Assembly (NCBI GenBank): GCA_002435755.1
Contig: DIYH01000002.1
Span: 1-64,000 of the forward strand
Length of the DNA stretch: 64,000 nt
Reading direction: 5' to 3'
Source: Flammeovirgaceae bacterium UBA6059
GTDB lineage: Bacteria > Bacteroidota > Bacteroidia > Cytophagales > Cyclobacteriaceae
Position 1 is the stretch's first letter. The number at the start of each line of letters is the position of its first letter. The notes under the pieces are model-generated. The model was not told the DNA's origin, ran no database searches, and saw only the letters and a list, made by a program, of their open reading frames with translations. Below, in pieces: positions 44,386-53,752 of the stretch. Position numbers and translations under genes: made by a program.

Positions 44386-46188
44386 TTAGGCGAAAATTTC
44401 AGTCTTGTCAGTTATAGTCAGCACCTCATCATCCATCAATCGAGTAGCCAAACCTTGCGTCTTAGGCATCTCATAATGGAACCAATACTTCATGGTATGC
44501 AGCTTGCTTTCATAGAAGTCAAGCTCAGAGCCTTGAGGATTATTCGTGATAAGCTCTCTTTTAGCCACTACAGCTTGCTTGAGCCACTGCCATCCTACCG
44601 TAATGATGCTGAACAAATCCATGTAGAGGTTTGCATCCGCCAAGAATCTCTCATTATCTCCTTTCAGCGCGAATTGTAGCAGGTGAGAGGTCACCTGACC
44701 CATTCTTTGAACTTCTGTGTCTAACTGATCAGCATAACGCTTGAGATCTTCGTAAGTCTTGGCTTCTTCAGTAGTCGCACCGATCATCGAACGTAGGTAC
44801 TGGATACTCTTACCATTCGCTTGGGTCACTTTTCGACCTAACAAGTCAAGGGATTGAATTCCGGTAGTGCCCTCATAAATAGTCGTGATACGAATGTCTC
44901 GGTAGAACTGCTCTAACTCAAAGTCAGTAGTGTAGCCATATCCGCCAAATACCTGGAGGGCGTTGCTCACACTTGCGATACCATACTCACATGGGAAAGT
45001 CTTCGCGATTGGCGTTAGCAGGTCAAGAAGTAATGCGTACTTGTTTTGCTCGTCACCAGTAGTTGTATGAGACAGGTCGTGATATTTAGCACACTCAAGT
45101 ACGAGCGACAAACTGCCTTCGATCACCGCCTTTTGCATTAAAAGCATGCGCTTCACGTCAGGGTGGTTGATGATCATCGTTGGTGGCTTCAAAGGATCTT
45201 TTTCGTTCAATCTTCTACCCTGAGGACGCTCATTAGCATACTCCAATGCGGAATAATAAGCGGCAGATGCGATAGAAACTCCGGTCACACCAACCATGAT
45301 CCTGGCCTCATTCATCATCTGGAACATGTAGGTCAATCCTTTATTGGGCTGTCCTACTAAGTATCCCACGCAGTTGTCTTTCTCGCCCATCACCATGTGA
45401 CAAGCAGGAGCTGACTTCTGACCCATTTTGTGGAAAATACTTGCAGCAATGATATCATTAGGTACCATCTTACCGTCTTCTTCACGAAGCTTAGGCACTA
45501 CAAATAGCGAAATCCCTTTTGTGCCCGCTGGAGCTCCATCTATTCGCGCTAGCAATAGGTGGATCACGTTATCCGCATGCTGATGATCACCCGCGGTGAT
45601 AAATATCTTTTGGCCTTTGATCTTGTAGCTACCGTCATTTTGAGGAGTCGCTGATGACTTCATATCAGACAGTGAACTACCCGCATCAGGTTCAGTAAGG
45701 CACATGGTGCCGGTGTACTTACCAGCATACATTTTTGGTAAGAATTCATCTTTCAATTCCTGTGAACCGAATGACTCGATAAGGTTAGCTGAACCTTTAG
45801 TCAGACCGACGAAAGGATAGCATCCGTTGTTAGCTGCTTGGAAAATAAAGCTGAAGCAAGACTCAAGAATTGTTGGGGCTTGCATCCCTCCAGAATCCAA
45901 CGGGGCATTAACGCTAAGCCATCCGCCTTCACCCATTTCTTTGAACCATGGGCCGATTTTAGGATGTACTGTTACCGCGCCATTCTTGGCTTCTGGCTCG
46001 TCATGATCCATTGATTTTAAGTGAGGATATAGATGCGTATCGCCAATCTGCTGAGCTGTATCAAGCATCATATCCATGGTTTCTTTGTCCATGTGAGCGA
46101 AACGCTCATACTGTAGCAGCTCTTCCGCGTCATGCGTTTCATAGAGCAAAAACTTCAGGTTGCGAGAGGAGTAATATTGCTTTGCCAT
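44386..46188 (-). CDS. Large acyl-CoA dehydrogenase (with N- and C-terminal extension domains)
   Basis: The protein has 600 residues, fitting the long-type family with an AcylCoA_DH_N segment (about 1-35) and an Acyl-CoA_dh_C helical domain (about 470-595). Core motifs: GTMCLTEPDAGSSLSDMKSSA, IKGQKIFITAGDH, VFGGYGYTTDFELEQFYRDIRI and YEGTTGIQSLDLLGRK. It oxidises acyl-CoA with FAD and an electron-transfer flavoprotein. It follows the second hydratase/dehydrogenase gene by 69 nt. Confidence 0.93.
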   Translation of the reverse strand: MAKQYYSSRNLKFLLYETHDAEELLQYERFAHMDKETMDMMLDTAQQIGDTHLYPHLKSMDHDEPEAKNGAVTVHPKIGPWFKEMGEGGWLSVNAPLDSGGMQAPTILESCFSFIFQAANNGCYPFVGLTKGSANLIESFGSQELKDEFLPKMYAGKYTGTMCLTEPDAGSSLSDMKSSATPQNDGSYKIKGQKIFITAGDHQHADNVIHLLLARIDGAPAGTKGISLFVVPKLREEDGKMVPNDIIAASIFHKMGQKSAPACHMVMGEKDNCVGYLVGQPNKGLTYMFQMMNEARIMVGVTGVSIASAAYYSALEYANERPQGRRLNEKDPLKPPTMIINHPDVKRMLLMQKAVIEGSLSLVLECAKYHDLSHTTTGDEQNKYALLLDLLTPIAKTFPCEYGIASVSNALQVFGGYGYTTDFELEQFYRDIRITTIYEGTTGIQSLDLLGRKVTQANGKSIQYLRSMIGATTEEAKTYEDLKRYADQLDTEVQRMGQVTSHLLQFALKGDNERFLADANLYMDLFSIITVGWQWLKQAVVAKRELITNNPQGSELDFYESKLHTMKYWFHYEMPKTQGLATRLMDDEVLTITDKTEIFA

Positions 46189-46257
46189 TTCTTGTTAGTT
46201 GTAAATTCTTTTTAAACTCTTAATGATTTATCGCGCTGTGAGTCTCAGTCGATGAGC

Positions 46258-48408
46258 TCATTCACTATAAAATTTCTTGTTTGATGTTGCGTATTCAACA
46301 AGGATATCAGCAGGTGTAAATCGCTTGCCTTTGTCCCCAAGTTGCTTCATTTGATCAACTATGGTTTGGGCTCCTTCCTGGTCTACATACCTGAATGGGC
46401 CTCCTCTGAATGGAGGGAAACCGAGCCCAAAGACAGCTCCGATATCTCCGTCGCGAGGCTCCTTGATGATACCTTCCTGAAGGCACAAGGCAGCTTCATT
46501 GACCATAATCAATGCCATTCTCCGCTGTATCTCTTCGACAGGGATGGACTTACGATTGCTACCTCCAAAGAACTCATAAATTTCTTCATTGGCTTTGCCT
46601 CGTACTTTTTTTCCTGTTTTCGGATCATACTGCAGGAAACCCTTTTTGTTCTTTCGTCCTTTGAAACCCGCCTTTTCAAGCTCAGCCATCACATTGGAAG
46701 ACTCTGCCGCTCGCTGATCAAAGAACGTTCTCAATTCACCTCGATTGATATGGGCACCCACATCTATACCTACTTCGTCCATCAAGGTGATAGGCCCTAC
46801 CGGAAAACCGAATTGCTTCATGGCCTTATCCAGCACGAGCATATCCGCTCCTTCTTCAAGCAATAGAAGGGCTTCATTCATGTAGGGTGCCAAGATTCGA
46901 GTGGTATAAAAACCAGGCCCATCTTTTACTACAATGCAGGTCTTGCCTTGCTTGATGCCCACATCAAGTGCTGTGGCTGTCACCCAATCGGCGGTCTTAT
47001 CAGTGACGACTATTTCTAGCAGGGGCATCTTTTGCACTGGGGAGAAGTAGTGCATCCCAATGATTCGCTCAGGTACTTTGGCTTTCTCAGCTATCGCAGA
47101 AATAGGTAACGCGGAAGTATTGCTAGCAAATACACAATCATCTTTGATAACTGCTTCAGTATCGGCCAACACCCTGTGTTTCAAATCCAGATCTTCGAAT
47201 ACAGCTTCGATGACCATATCAGCATTGTCATAGCCTCCATAGCTTAATGAGGTGTTGACGTTATTAATGATTTGCTCTGAATCAGCTTTGTTGAGTGTTT
47301 TGTACTTGACCTTCTTACTCAGTGCTTTCCAAATATTTTTCTTTGCCTGGGTAAGCATGTCTTGGCTGATGTCTTTCAGCAAGACATTCATGCCATTATT
47401 GACACTCACCTCGGCAATGCCTTCACCCATCAATCCAGCACCCAACATTCCAAGCGTCTTAACTTCCCTCGCCTTGTCCTTATCTGGATTCTTCTTAAGG
47501 GCATTCATGCCAAAGAAAATGTGAATCAGCTGACGGCTCTCAGGTGTTTGCATGAGGCCGTCGAACTTAGTCGATTCTTGTTCCCAGGCCTTTTCTCTGG
47601 GTTTACCCCATCCATCTTTTACAGAAGCAAGGATTTCTAGCGGAGCAGGGTAGTTACCATAGGTAGATCGCATAACGACCTGCTTGGCTTTATCGAAAAC
47701 TATGTTTCGCGATACCGAAGTAGCTTCTAATAACTTCTCGGTTGTTGACCTCTTATCCTTTCTTTTGAACTTTCCCTCAGCGATTTGAAGCGCTAGTTTC
47801 TTGGCTGCCGTCAACAACTTGGGTTGATCTACCAGCTGATCTACAAGGCCCATTTTATATGCCCGGTAAGCGTAGATGTTCTTACCGGTCAACATCATAT
47901 CAAGAGACTTCTGAAGACCTACTAGCTTTGCTAGTCTGTAAGTACCACCAAGTCCTGGTAAGAGGCCAAGTTTCACTTCCGGCAGGGCCATCACCGTAGA
48001 AGAATGAGAAGTGGCAATTCTCGCAGCGCAGGCAAGCGAAATCTCTGTTCCACCACCCATACAAGCGCCATGGATAGCCGAGACAAAAGGCTTACTGCAG
48101 TCCTCGATCCGTGCGAAAAGCTTGTGGCCAACAATCGCTGTAGATTTAGCTTCACCAGGCCCCATTTTCAGAAACTCCTCAATATCTGCTCCGGCCATGA
48201 AACCCTTTTTTCGACTGATGAGGACTACCGCCTTAATGGCAGGCTCTTGCTCGATATCAGTCAATATCTGCTCAAAATCACCCACCATACCAAGGGTCAC
48301 CTTATTCCATTCTTCACCTTTAAGATCCATCCAAAGGATTCCTACTCCTTCCTGGATCTCTAATGACAGAAAATCATTTTGAATAAGTTGCTTCGGAGCT
48401 TCAGGCAT
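46258..48408 (-). CDS. Enoyl-CoA hydratase / 3-hydroxyacyl-CoA dehydrogenase fusion, copy 2
   Basis: The protein has 716 residues from ATG 48408 (MPEAPKQLIQ); a TTG two codons upstream is open but unneeded. Crotonase domain: GFMAGADIEEFLKMG, GACMGGGTEISLAC. Dehydrogenase: LGMLGAGLMGEGIAEVSVNNG, GMHYFSPVQKMPLLEI. C-terminal: GLGFPPFRGGPFRYVDQEG, closer to the FadJ/mitochondrial alpha-subunit type than copy 1. With the FadI-like thiolase at 53856-55139 it would make a second complete set. Two identical 12-bp repeats lie directly upstream. Confidence 0.93.
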   Translation of the reverse strand: MPEAPKQLIQNDFLSLEIQEGVGILWMDLKGEEWNKVTLGMVGDFEQILTDIEQEPAIKAVVLISRKKGFMAGADIEEFLKMGPGEAKSTAIVGHKLFARIEDCSKPFVSAIHGACMGGGTEISLACAARIATSHSSTVMALPEVKLGLLPGLGGTYRLAKLVGLQKSLDMMLTGKNIYAYRAYKMGLVDQLVDQPKLLTAAKKLALQIAEGKFKRKDKRSTTEKLLEATSVSRNIVFDKAKQVVMRSTYGNYPAPLEILASVKDGWGKPREKAWEQESTKFDGLMQTPESRQLIHIFFGMNALKKNPDKDKAREVKTLGMLGAGLMGEGIAEVSVNNGMNVLLKDISQDMLTQAKKNIWKALSKKVKYKTLNKADSEQIINNVNTSLSYGGYDNADMVIEAVFEDLDLKHRVLADTEAVIKDDCVFASNTSALPISAIAEKAKVPERIIGMHYFSPVQKMPLLEIVVTDKTADWVTATALDVGIKQGKTCIVVKDGPGFYTTRILAPYMNEALLLLEEGADMLVLDKAMKQFGFPVGPITLMDEVGIDVGAHINRGELRTFFDQRAAESSNVMAELEKAGFKGRKNKKGFLQYDPKTGKKVRGKANEEIYEFFGGSNRKSIPVEEIQRRMALIMVNEAALCLQEGIIKEPRDGDIGAVFGLGFPPFRGGPFRYVDQEGAQTIVDQMKQLGDKGKRFTPADILVEYATSNKKFYSE

Positions 48409-48418
48409 TAGCAAAATT

Positions 48419-48466
48419 TAGTATGCATGCAGAGTATAAATATATATCAAAAAATAGTATGCATGC
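48419..48466. promoter_or_regulatory. Pair of TAGTATGCATGC repeats in the beta-oxidation / Anbu intergenic region
   Basis: TAGTATGCATGC occurs at 48419-48430 and 48455-48466, 36 bp apart, with the palindromic core GCATGC in each. They begin 11 bp upstream of the hydratase/dehydrogenase start and lie between divergent operons. Likely binding sites of one regulator, possibly a fatty-acid-responsive one. Confidence 0.5.
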
Positions 48467-48545
48467 CGAATAAATTGAAAAATGTCGGTCTGAAAGGGAT
48501 CTAAAGGCTATGAATTAACAATTCAATAATAAATAGGACAGTTTG

Positions 48546-48557
48546 AATCGATCGATT
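48546..48557. promoter_or_regulatory. 12-bp perfect palindrome upstream of the Anbu operon
   Basis: AATCGATCGATT is self-complementary and extends to 18 bp with one mismatched pair (TT-x-core-x-AA). It is 67 bp before the ATP-grasp start codon and may be an operator. Confidence 0.4.
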
Positions 48558-48623
48558 TAATTATAGATATGGATTTTCGATTTTGCGAACTGATGTGTAG
48601 ATTCTATCCTTTATACCAAGCTT

Positions 48624-50066
48624 ATGCTCAAGGATTATACATGTGATGAGGTGTTATTTGATGAGATGCTTGCTAAAAGCACTAGCGCTGTAGCTCACTA
48701 TAAGAAGTTTGTAAAGCAATTCGGAGAATACGACAAGCAGGACTTTTTAAGGCTAAAGGATGAGGCGAAAACGCAATTCTTCAATGAAGGAATCACGTTC
48801 GCCACCTATAATAACAATGCTGAAGGGACAGAACGTATCTTTCCTTTTGACCTGATTCCAAGAATTATTCCTGCTAAGGAATGGGACACCATCGAGAAAG
48901 GTCTAATACAACGGAATATGGCGATCAATGCCTTTCTCGAAGACCTTTATCACGATAAAAAAATCTTAAAGGACGGAGTTGTACCTCATGAGCTTATTCA
49001 CACTTCTAATAACCTCTTGGTACAAATGCACGGCATCAATCCTCCAGGGGGGATTTATAATCATATTTCGGGTACGGATGTCATACGGCACAGTGACGGC
49101 AATTACTATGTACTGGAAGATAATGTGCGAGTACCGAGTGGTGTGAGCTATGTACTTGCCAACCGCAACTCTCTTAAGAAAACCTTGCCCAAGCTTTTCA
49201 GACAGTGTAAAGTTCAACTTGTCAAAGAGTATCCGGATCAGCTGTTGCAAATGCTCCACACCGTTGCACCACAAGGAGTCGACGAACCGACATGTGTTGT
49301 GCTAACGCCAGGCATGTATAACTCCGCTTACTTTGAGCATAGTTTTTTGGCTCAATCAATGGGTGTAGAGTTGGTAGAAGGAAGGGATCTTTTTGTGGAG
49401 AAGAATTTCGTCTACATGAAGACGATTTATGGCCCGAAACGTGTGGATGTCATTTACAGACGTGTTGATGATCTCTTCATAGATCCGCTGGAGTTCCGTT
49501 CAGATTCTGCATTGGGTACAGCTGGATTGATGCAAGCGTATCGTGCCGGAAATGTCGCCTTGGTCAATGCTCCTGGCACAGGCGTAGCTGATGATAAGGC
49601 GGTCTATATCTATATGCCTGAAATCATCAAATACTATCTGGGTGAAGAAGCGATACTAAGGAATGTACCAACTTATCGCTGCGAAAAAGATGATGATTTC
49701 AAATACGTGATGGAGAATGTGCATCAGTTGGTGGTAAAGCCGGTTGATGAAAGTGGTGGCTATGGTATATCGATCGGTACAGAACTGACGAAGGCTCAAA
49801 TCGAAGAAGTAAAACAAACCGTCAAAGCCAATCGGCGTAAGTACATCGCCCAGCCCATCATGTCACTCTCAGTTCATCCGACGTATATCGAAGAAGCCGA
49901 CACATTTGAACCAAGGCATATTGATCTTCGCACTTTCTGCTTGTTGGGTAAAGATTTTCAATATGTGCTTCCCGGTGGGCTGACAAGGGTAGCCTTGAAG
50001 AAAGGTACATTAATCGTCAACTCGTCACAGGGTGGTGGATCAAAAGACACCTGGATACTTTCATAA
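48624..50066 (+). CDS. Circularly permuted ATP-grasp protein (type 2) of the Anbu operon
   Basis: The protein has 480 residues, matching COG2308 (DUF404/DUF407). Motifs: FDLIPRIIPAKEWDTIEKGLIQRNMAINAFLEDLYHD near the start, HSDGNYYVLEDNVRVPSGVSYVL, RRVDDLFIDPLEFRSDS, and the late VKPVDESGGYGI with ATP-binding residues. Family knowledge: a carboxylate-amine ligase fold expected to make a small peptide or amide bond. It is the first gene of a set with alpha-E, transglutaminase and Anbu proteins; the product is unknown. Confidence 0.92.
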   Translation: MLKDYTCDEVLFDEMLAKSTSAVAHYKKFVKQFGEYDKQDFLRLKDEAKTQFFNEGITFATYNNNAEGTERIFPFDLIPRIIPAKEWDTIEKGLIQRNMAINAFLEDLYHDKKILKDGVVPHELIHTSNNLLVQMHGINPPGGIYNHISGTDVIRHSDGNYYVLEDNVRVPSGVSYVLANRNSLKKTLPKLFRQCKVQLVKEYPDQLLQMLHTVAPQGVDEPTCVVLTPGMYNSAYFEHSFLAQSMGVELVEGRDLFVEKNFVYMKTIYGPKRVDVIYRRVDDLFIDPLEFRSDSALGTAGLMQAYRAGNVALVNAPGTGVADDKAVYIYMPEIIKYYLGEEAILRNVPTYRCEKDDDFKYVMENVHQLVVKPVDESGGYGISIGTELTKAQIEEVKQTVKANRRKYIAQPIMSLSVHPTYIEEADTFEPRHIDLRTFCLLGKDFQYVLPGGLTRVALKKGTLIVNSSQGGGSKDTWILS

Positions 50067-50103
50067 CAGTTATTGATTGCGGTAGCGCCTAAAAACTAAA
50101 TGT

Positions 50104-51030
50104 ATGTTATCACGAATAGCCAATAACCTTTTCTGGATGGGCAGATACCTTGAGCGTGCCGAAAGCATGACAAGGTTTACTAAGGTCAATTATTTCTCGG
50201 CCTTGGATGGCCCAATTGCAATCAGTCGCGATCTTGCGCTGAAAGCCATCCTGAGAATGAATGGCACCAACCTGACTGACCAATCAGAGGAAGACACACT
50301 CCAGCACGTAACCTTTGCCAGAGACAATGGCAACTCAGTCATCAGCAGTGTAGTCGCAGCTCGCGAAAATGGTAGAAGTGCCAGGGATGTGATCAGTGCG
50401 GAGCTCTGGGAATCGATCAACAAATACTACCACTTTGTCCAGGACTACAAGGTTGATGATTATAAAAAAACGCACCTTTTCGATTTCTCTCAGCGTGCTA
50501 ACGATATGGTGACGGTGATCAAAGGGAAGGTCGATAGTACACTTGTGCACGACGAGACCTGGGATGTGATCAAAGCTGGGTTGTTTGTCGAGCGGGCGAT
50601 TCAAATCCTTCGAACTGTTCAAATCAAGTATGAGGATATCGAAATGCTTGCGAAAGAAGATTCTTCAATTGCAGTACGTTCCTATCAGGTGGCTACTTTG
50701 CTCGACACACTGGAGTCGTTCGACATCAGCAAGCGGCACTGTACAGGTGCTCCTGATTTAACAAGCGCTTTGCAGTTTCTGATTCTGCAGCCTGAGTTTC
50801 CGAGAAGTTTCCTTTTCTGCTTTGACAAAGTGAGGTTTCACATTGATCGATTGAGCCAGGCTAAATACCCAGCAAAGGATTCTGTAGAGTACTTCATCGA
50901 TAAACACCTTAGCAGAATGAAATACATGGTAGTCGATGAGGTTGAAACTGATGTGACCGGCACGATAACCCAACTCACTAACCTGATGTACGAAATCGCT
51001 GGCAAAATCGAGCAACAGTACATGTCGTGA
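50104..51030 (+). CDS. Alpha-E domain protein (DUF403)
   Basis: The protein has 308 residues, nearly all helical. The start MLSRIANNLFWMGRYLERAESMTRFTKVNYF is the family signature. It is found almost always next to a circularly permuted ATP-grasp protein and a transglutaminase. Its function is unknown; a binding or scaffolding role is assumed. The downstream GTG start overlaps its stop by 4 nt. Confidence 0.92.
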   Translation: MLSRIANNLFWMGRYLERAESMTRFTKVNYFSALDGPIAISRDLALKAILRMNGTNLTDQSEEDTLQHVTFARDNGNSVISSVVAARENGRSARDVISAELWESINKYYHFVQDYKVDDYKKTHLFDFSQRANDMVTVIKGKVDSTLVHDETWDVIKAGLFVERAIQILRTVQIKYEDIEMLAKEDSSIAVRSYQVATLLDTLESFDISKRHCTGAPDLTSALQFLILQPEFPRSFLFCFDKVRFHIDRLSQAKYPAKDSVEYFIDKHLSRMKYMVVDEVETDVTGTITQLTNLMYEIAGKIEQQYMS

Positions 51031-51884
51031 TCCATCACTACAACACAGTCTATCACGCTGACAACAGCTACGAGCTACCCGTCAGGCAGGCGGTTTATCA
51101 GTTGCTCGTCCTACCGGAATCGAATGGCCAGCAGCAACTGCTGGATTTTAAAGTTGAGTCAAGCTCACCAAATGAGTGGTGGACAGCAACCAACGCGTTT
51201 GGTGCCCAGTGCATAATGCTCGCCCCACAATTTCCAGTGGACAATATCCAATTTGAGATCAAGTCTTCTGTAAATGTTGAAAGTATCAACCCGTTTGACC
51301 GACCATTTATTTTACCTCAAGCACAATGGGAATTAGTATCTTCTCATGAGTTCAAAGTCGAAAATGCGACTTTCCTATCACAGACCGATTTGACTCATTT
51401 TCCCGATAGGGATATGTCTCACTTACCAGAAAGAGATGAGACCAAACCGGTACTAGACTATTTAGTTGCCCTTAAATCATTCCTCGCTAGAGAAATTTCT
51501 TACGTGCAGGGTGCCACAGACGCACATACTCCTGCCGATATGGCTTGGCAAGTAAAAAAAGGTGTCTGTCAGGACTTTGCTCATGTGCTGATCGGATGGT
51601 GCAGAATGATCGGTATACCGGCTCGATATGTTAGTGGCTATCTCAGTCAAGGGCAGAATTTCAGGGGCGATGCGCAATTGCATGCGTGGGCAGAATGCCT
51701 ACTTCCAGGAGATGGCTGGGTAGGCATAGATGCTTCCAATGATTTGCTGGTTGATCAACATTACATCAAGATTGCCCATGGTCGAGATTATTACGATTGC
51801 TCGCCCATGACGGGTGTTTTGATTTCCGGGGGAAAGCAGGTTTCTTTACATCGCGTGTCTGTCGACATGCATGCTAATCAATAG
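51027..51884 (+). CDS. Transglutaminase-like cysteine peptidase of the Anbu operon
   Basis: The protein has 285 residues. The N-terminal beta domain (about 1-110) precedes the transglutaminase core: Cys in GVCQDFAHVLIGWC, His in LHAWAECLLPGDGW and Asp in GIDASNDLLVD complete the triad. Probably a peptidase or amide-forming enzyme acting with the ATP-grasp ligase. The start is GTG 51027, within GTGA overlapping the previous stop. Confidence 0.9.
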   Translation: MIHHYNTVYHADNSYELPVRQAVYQLLVLPESNGQQQLLDFKVESSSPNEWWTATNAFGAQCIMLAPQFPVDNIQFEIKSSVNVESINPFDRPFILPQAQWELVSSHEFKVENATFLSQTDLTHFPDRDMSHLPERDETKPVLDYLVALKSFLAREISYVQGATDAHTPADMAWQVKKGVCQDFAHVLIGWCRMIGIPARYVSGYLSQGQNFRGDAQLHAWAECLLPGDGWVGIDASNDLLVDQHYIKIAHGRDYYDCSPMTGVLISGGKQVSLHRVSVDMHANQ

Positions 51885-51890
51885 ATTTTT

Positions 51891-52631
51891 ATGACCTACT
51901 GCCTGGCTATTCGCCTGAGAAAGGGAATTGTTGGAATAGCGGATACCCGAATCACAACCGGAACTGAAACTACCAACGCCAAAAAGCTTTTTACCTACGA
52001 AGGAGATCGGCAGTCACTTTTTTTGATGACCTCTGGACTTAGGTCTGTTCGTGATAAGGCACTTACTTATTTCTCGGAGGTTCTCAACCATCAGCATCAG
52101 GAGTTTGACAAAATGTATAAGGCAGTAAATGCCTTTAGCGAAGCAATCAAGCAGGTCGCCAATGAAGACAAAAAGTCATTGATTGAGGCCGGATTACATT
52201 TCAACATCCATACGTTGGTCGGTGGCCAGATGGCAGAAGATGATACTCACAAGACTTTTCTGATCTACCCAGAAGGCAACTGGATCGAAATGGGTCAGGC
52301 GACTCCTTTCATGATCATTGGCAACTCTGGATTTGGTAAGCCGCTACTCAATCGATCAATCAATTTTGATTCAGACATCCGTTTCGCTTTAAAAACAGGC
52401 ATTCTCAGCTTTGACTCTACACGCGTGAGTGCCAATGACGTAGGATATCCTATTGATGTTTTTGTCTATTATGGAGGAAGCTATCGCTTCATACAACGTC
52501 GCTATCAAGAAACAGAGCTTCGAGATCTAAGCATGATCTGGGCAGAAATATTGAAGCGTGGCATCAATGAAGTTCCAGAAGACTGGATGGAGGAGTTGAT
52601 TGGGCAAAATATTGGCTCTTCTTTGAGCTAA
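51891..52631 (+). CDS. Anbu / bacterial proteasome-homologue peptidase
   Basis: The protein has 246 residues. After Met removal the N-terminal nucleophile is Thr (MTYCLAIRLRKGIVGIADTR); Asp18 and Lys31/Lys32 follow in the proteasome-beta pattern. The fold is completed by HTLVGGQMAEDDTHKTFLIYPEG and IIGNSGFGKPLL. Anbu subunits form open helical or ring assemblies and have weak peptidase activity; the physiological substrate is unknown. Six nucleotides after the transglutaminase. Its stop overlaps the convergent ATPase gene by 4 nt. Confidence 0.92.
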   Translation: MTYCLAIRLRKGIVGIADTRITTGTETTNAKKLFTYEGDRQSLFLMTSGLRSVRDKALTYFSEVLNHQHQEFDKMYKAVNAFSEAIKQVANEDKKSLIEAGLHFNIHTLVGGQMAEDDTHKTFLIYPEGNWIEMGQATPFMIIGNSGFGKPLLNRSINFDSDIRFALKTGILSFDSTRVSANDVGYPIDVFVYYGGSYRFIQRRYQETELRDLSMIWAEILKRGINEVPEDWMEELIGQNIGSSLS

Positions 52632-53752
52632 GTCACAAACCCCTGGAAATTTTCCGAGCTGACCACTTCGAATGGTGTATCGGGGTAGGCCTTATCGAAG
52701 GTGATAGGAAGCTTAGCTTTTTTCTTATCAGAATACTTGAACTCGAAAGCCTTCAACTCTCCATTGGATTCTTCTACAAAGTCGACCTCCTGTTGCTGCT
52801 TAGTTCGCCAGTAGTACGTATTGACCACCCTATCCCGATAATGATTTTGCTTATGCCGCTCAGAGATCAAAAAGTTCTCCCAGAGTTGTCCTTTATCATT
52901 ACGATAGCCCAATGACGAAAAATTCGATACCAGCATATTACGCAGACCATTGTCGAAAAAGTAAATTTTGCGTTTGGTACTGATCTCATTTCTCAGGTTT
53001 CTGCTGAAGGGTTGTAGCTTGAAAATCACGAAAGTCTTTTCCAGAATATCAATGTAGGTACTGATGGTATTTTTGTCTATCCCTACCAGGTTGGATAGTT
53101 CGTTGTACGATACCTCATTGCCCACTTGGAAGGCCAGCGCTTTGAGCAGTTTCTCAATGAACTCGGGCTTGCGAATACCTGCGATAGACAAGACATCCTT
53201 ATAGAGATAACTTGAGGTCAGCTGCTTCAGGATCTTTTCTTCGTTTCCCAGGTTGATCACCACTTCGGGATACATACCGTAGATCAACCGTTGCTCGAGT
53301 TGTTGTTTACTCTTAAGGTAACCTAATTCATCCTCCAACTCCTTCCAGCTGATGGGGAACAGGTTGTACTCCCATTTTCGGCCGGTAAGCGGCTCGTTGA
53401 CCTGTTGATTGATCTCAAATGCTGATGAACCACTTACAAAAAGCTGTATCTCAGGCAACTGGTCAGTAATCAGTTTCAACGTTATGCCTATTCCAGGGAT
53501 CCGCTGCGCCTCGTCCACAAATACAATACTGTTGTCTCCAATCAATTGATGAAGTTGGCTAGTATTGATCCCAGTCAGCTCACTTCTGACCAAGGGATCG
53601 TCTCCATCCAGGAATAGATAATCTTTATCCGTGGCGATAAGATCTTTGAGTAAAGTAGTCTTTCCGGTTTGCCTTGGGCCGATAAGTACAATAGCCTTTT
53701 TTCTCTGGGCAAGGTTGTCTCGGATGACTTTAGTAAGCTGCCTCTCAAGCAT
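52628..53752 (-). CDS. AAA_14 ATPase with DUF4143 domain
   Basis: The protein has 374 residues. Walker A is GPRQTGKTTLL (Lys31), Walker B SIVFVDEAQRI, sensor VSGSSAFEI. The C-terminal DUF4143 (about 185-350) includes a winged-helix part (YNELSNLVGIDKNTISTYIDILEKTFVIF) and an RxTKQQQEVDFV-type nuclease-like motif. These genes are widespread and often mobile; their role is unknown. The winged helix and the 32-bp repeats over its own promoter suggest autoregulation. Confidence 0.92.
   Translation of the reverse strand: MLERQLTKVIRDNLAQRKKAIVLIGPRQTGKTTLLKDLIATDKDYLFLDGDDPLVRSELTGINTSQLHQLIGDNSIVFVDEAQRIPGIGITLKLITDQLPEIQLFVSGSSAFEINQQVNEPLTGRKWEYNLFPISWKELEDELGYLKSKQQLEQRLIYGMYPEVVINLGNEEKILKQLTSSYLYKDVLSIAGIRKPEFIEKLLKALAFQVGNEVSYNELSNLVGIDKNTISTYIDILEKTFVIFKLQPFSRNLRNEISTKRKIYFFDNGLRNMLVSNFSSLGYRNDKGQLWENFLISERHKQNHYRDRVVNTYYWRTKQQQEVDFVEESNGELKAFEFKYSDKKKAKLPITFDKAYPDTPFEVVSSENFQGFVT

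Noticed and set aside
46342..46866. 174-codon plus-strand frame within the second hydratase/dehydrogenase gene
   Set aside because: Entirely antisense to the conserved C-terminal dehydrogenase domain; no features of its own.
50335..51056. Antisense frames in the alpha-E gene
   Set aside because: The sense frame is a full-length conserved family member within a tight operon, so these are shadows.
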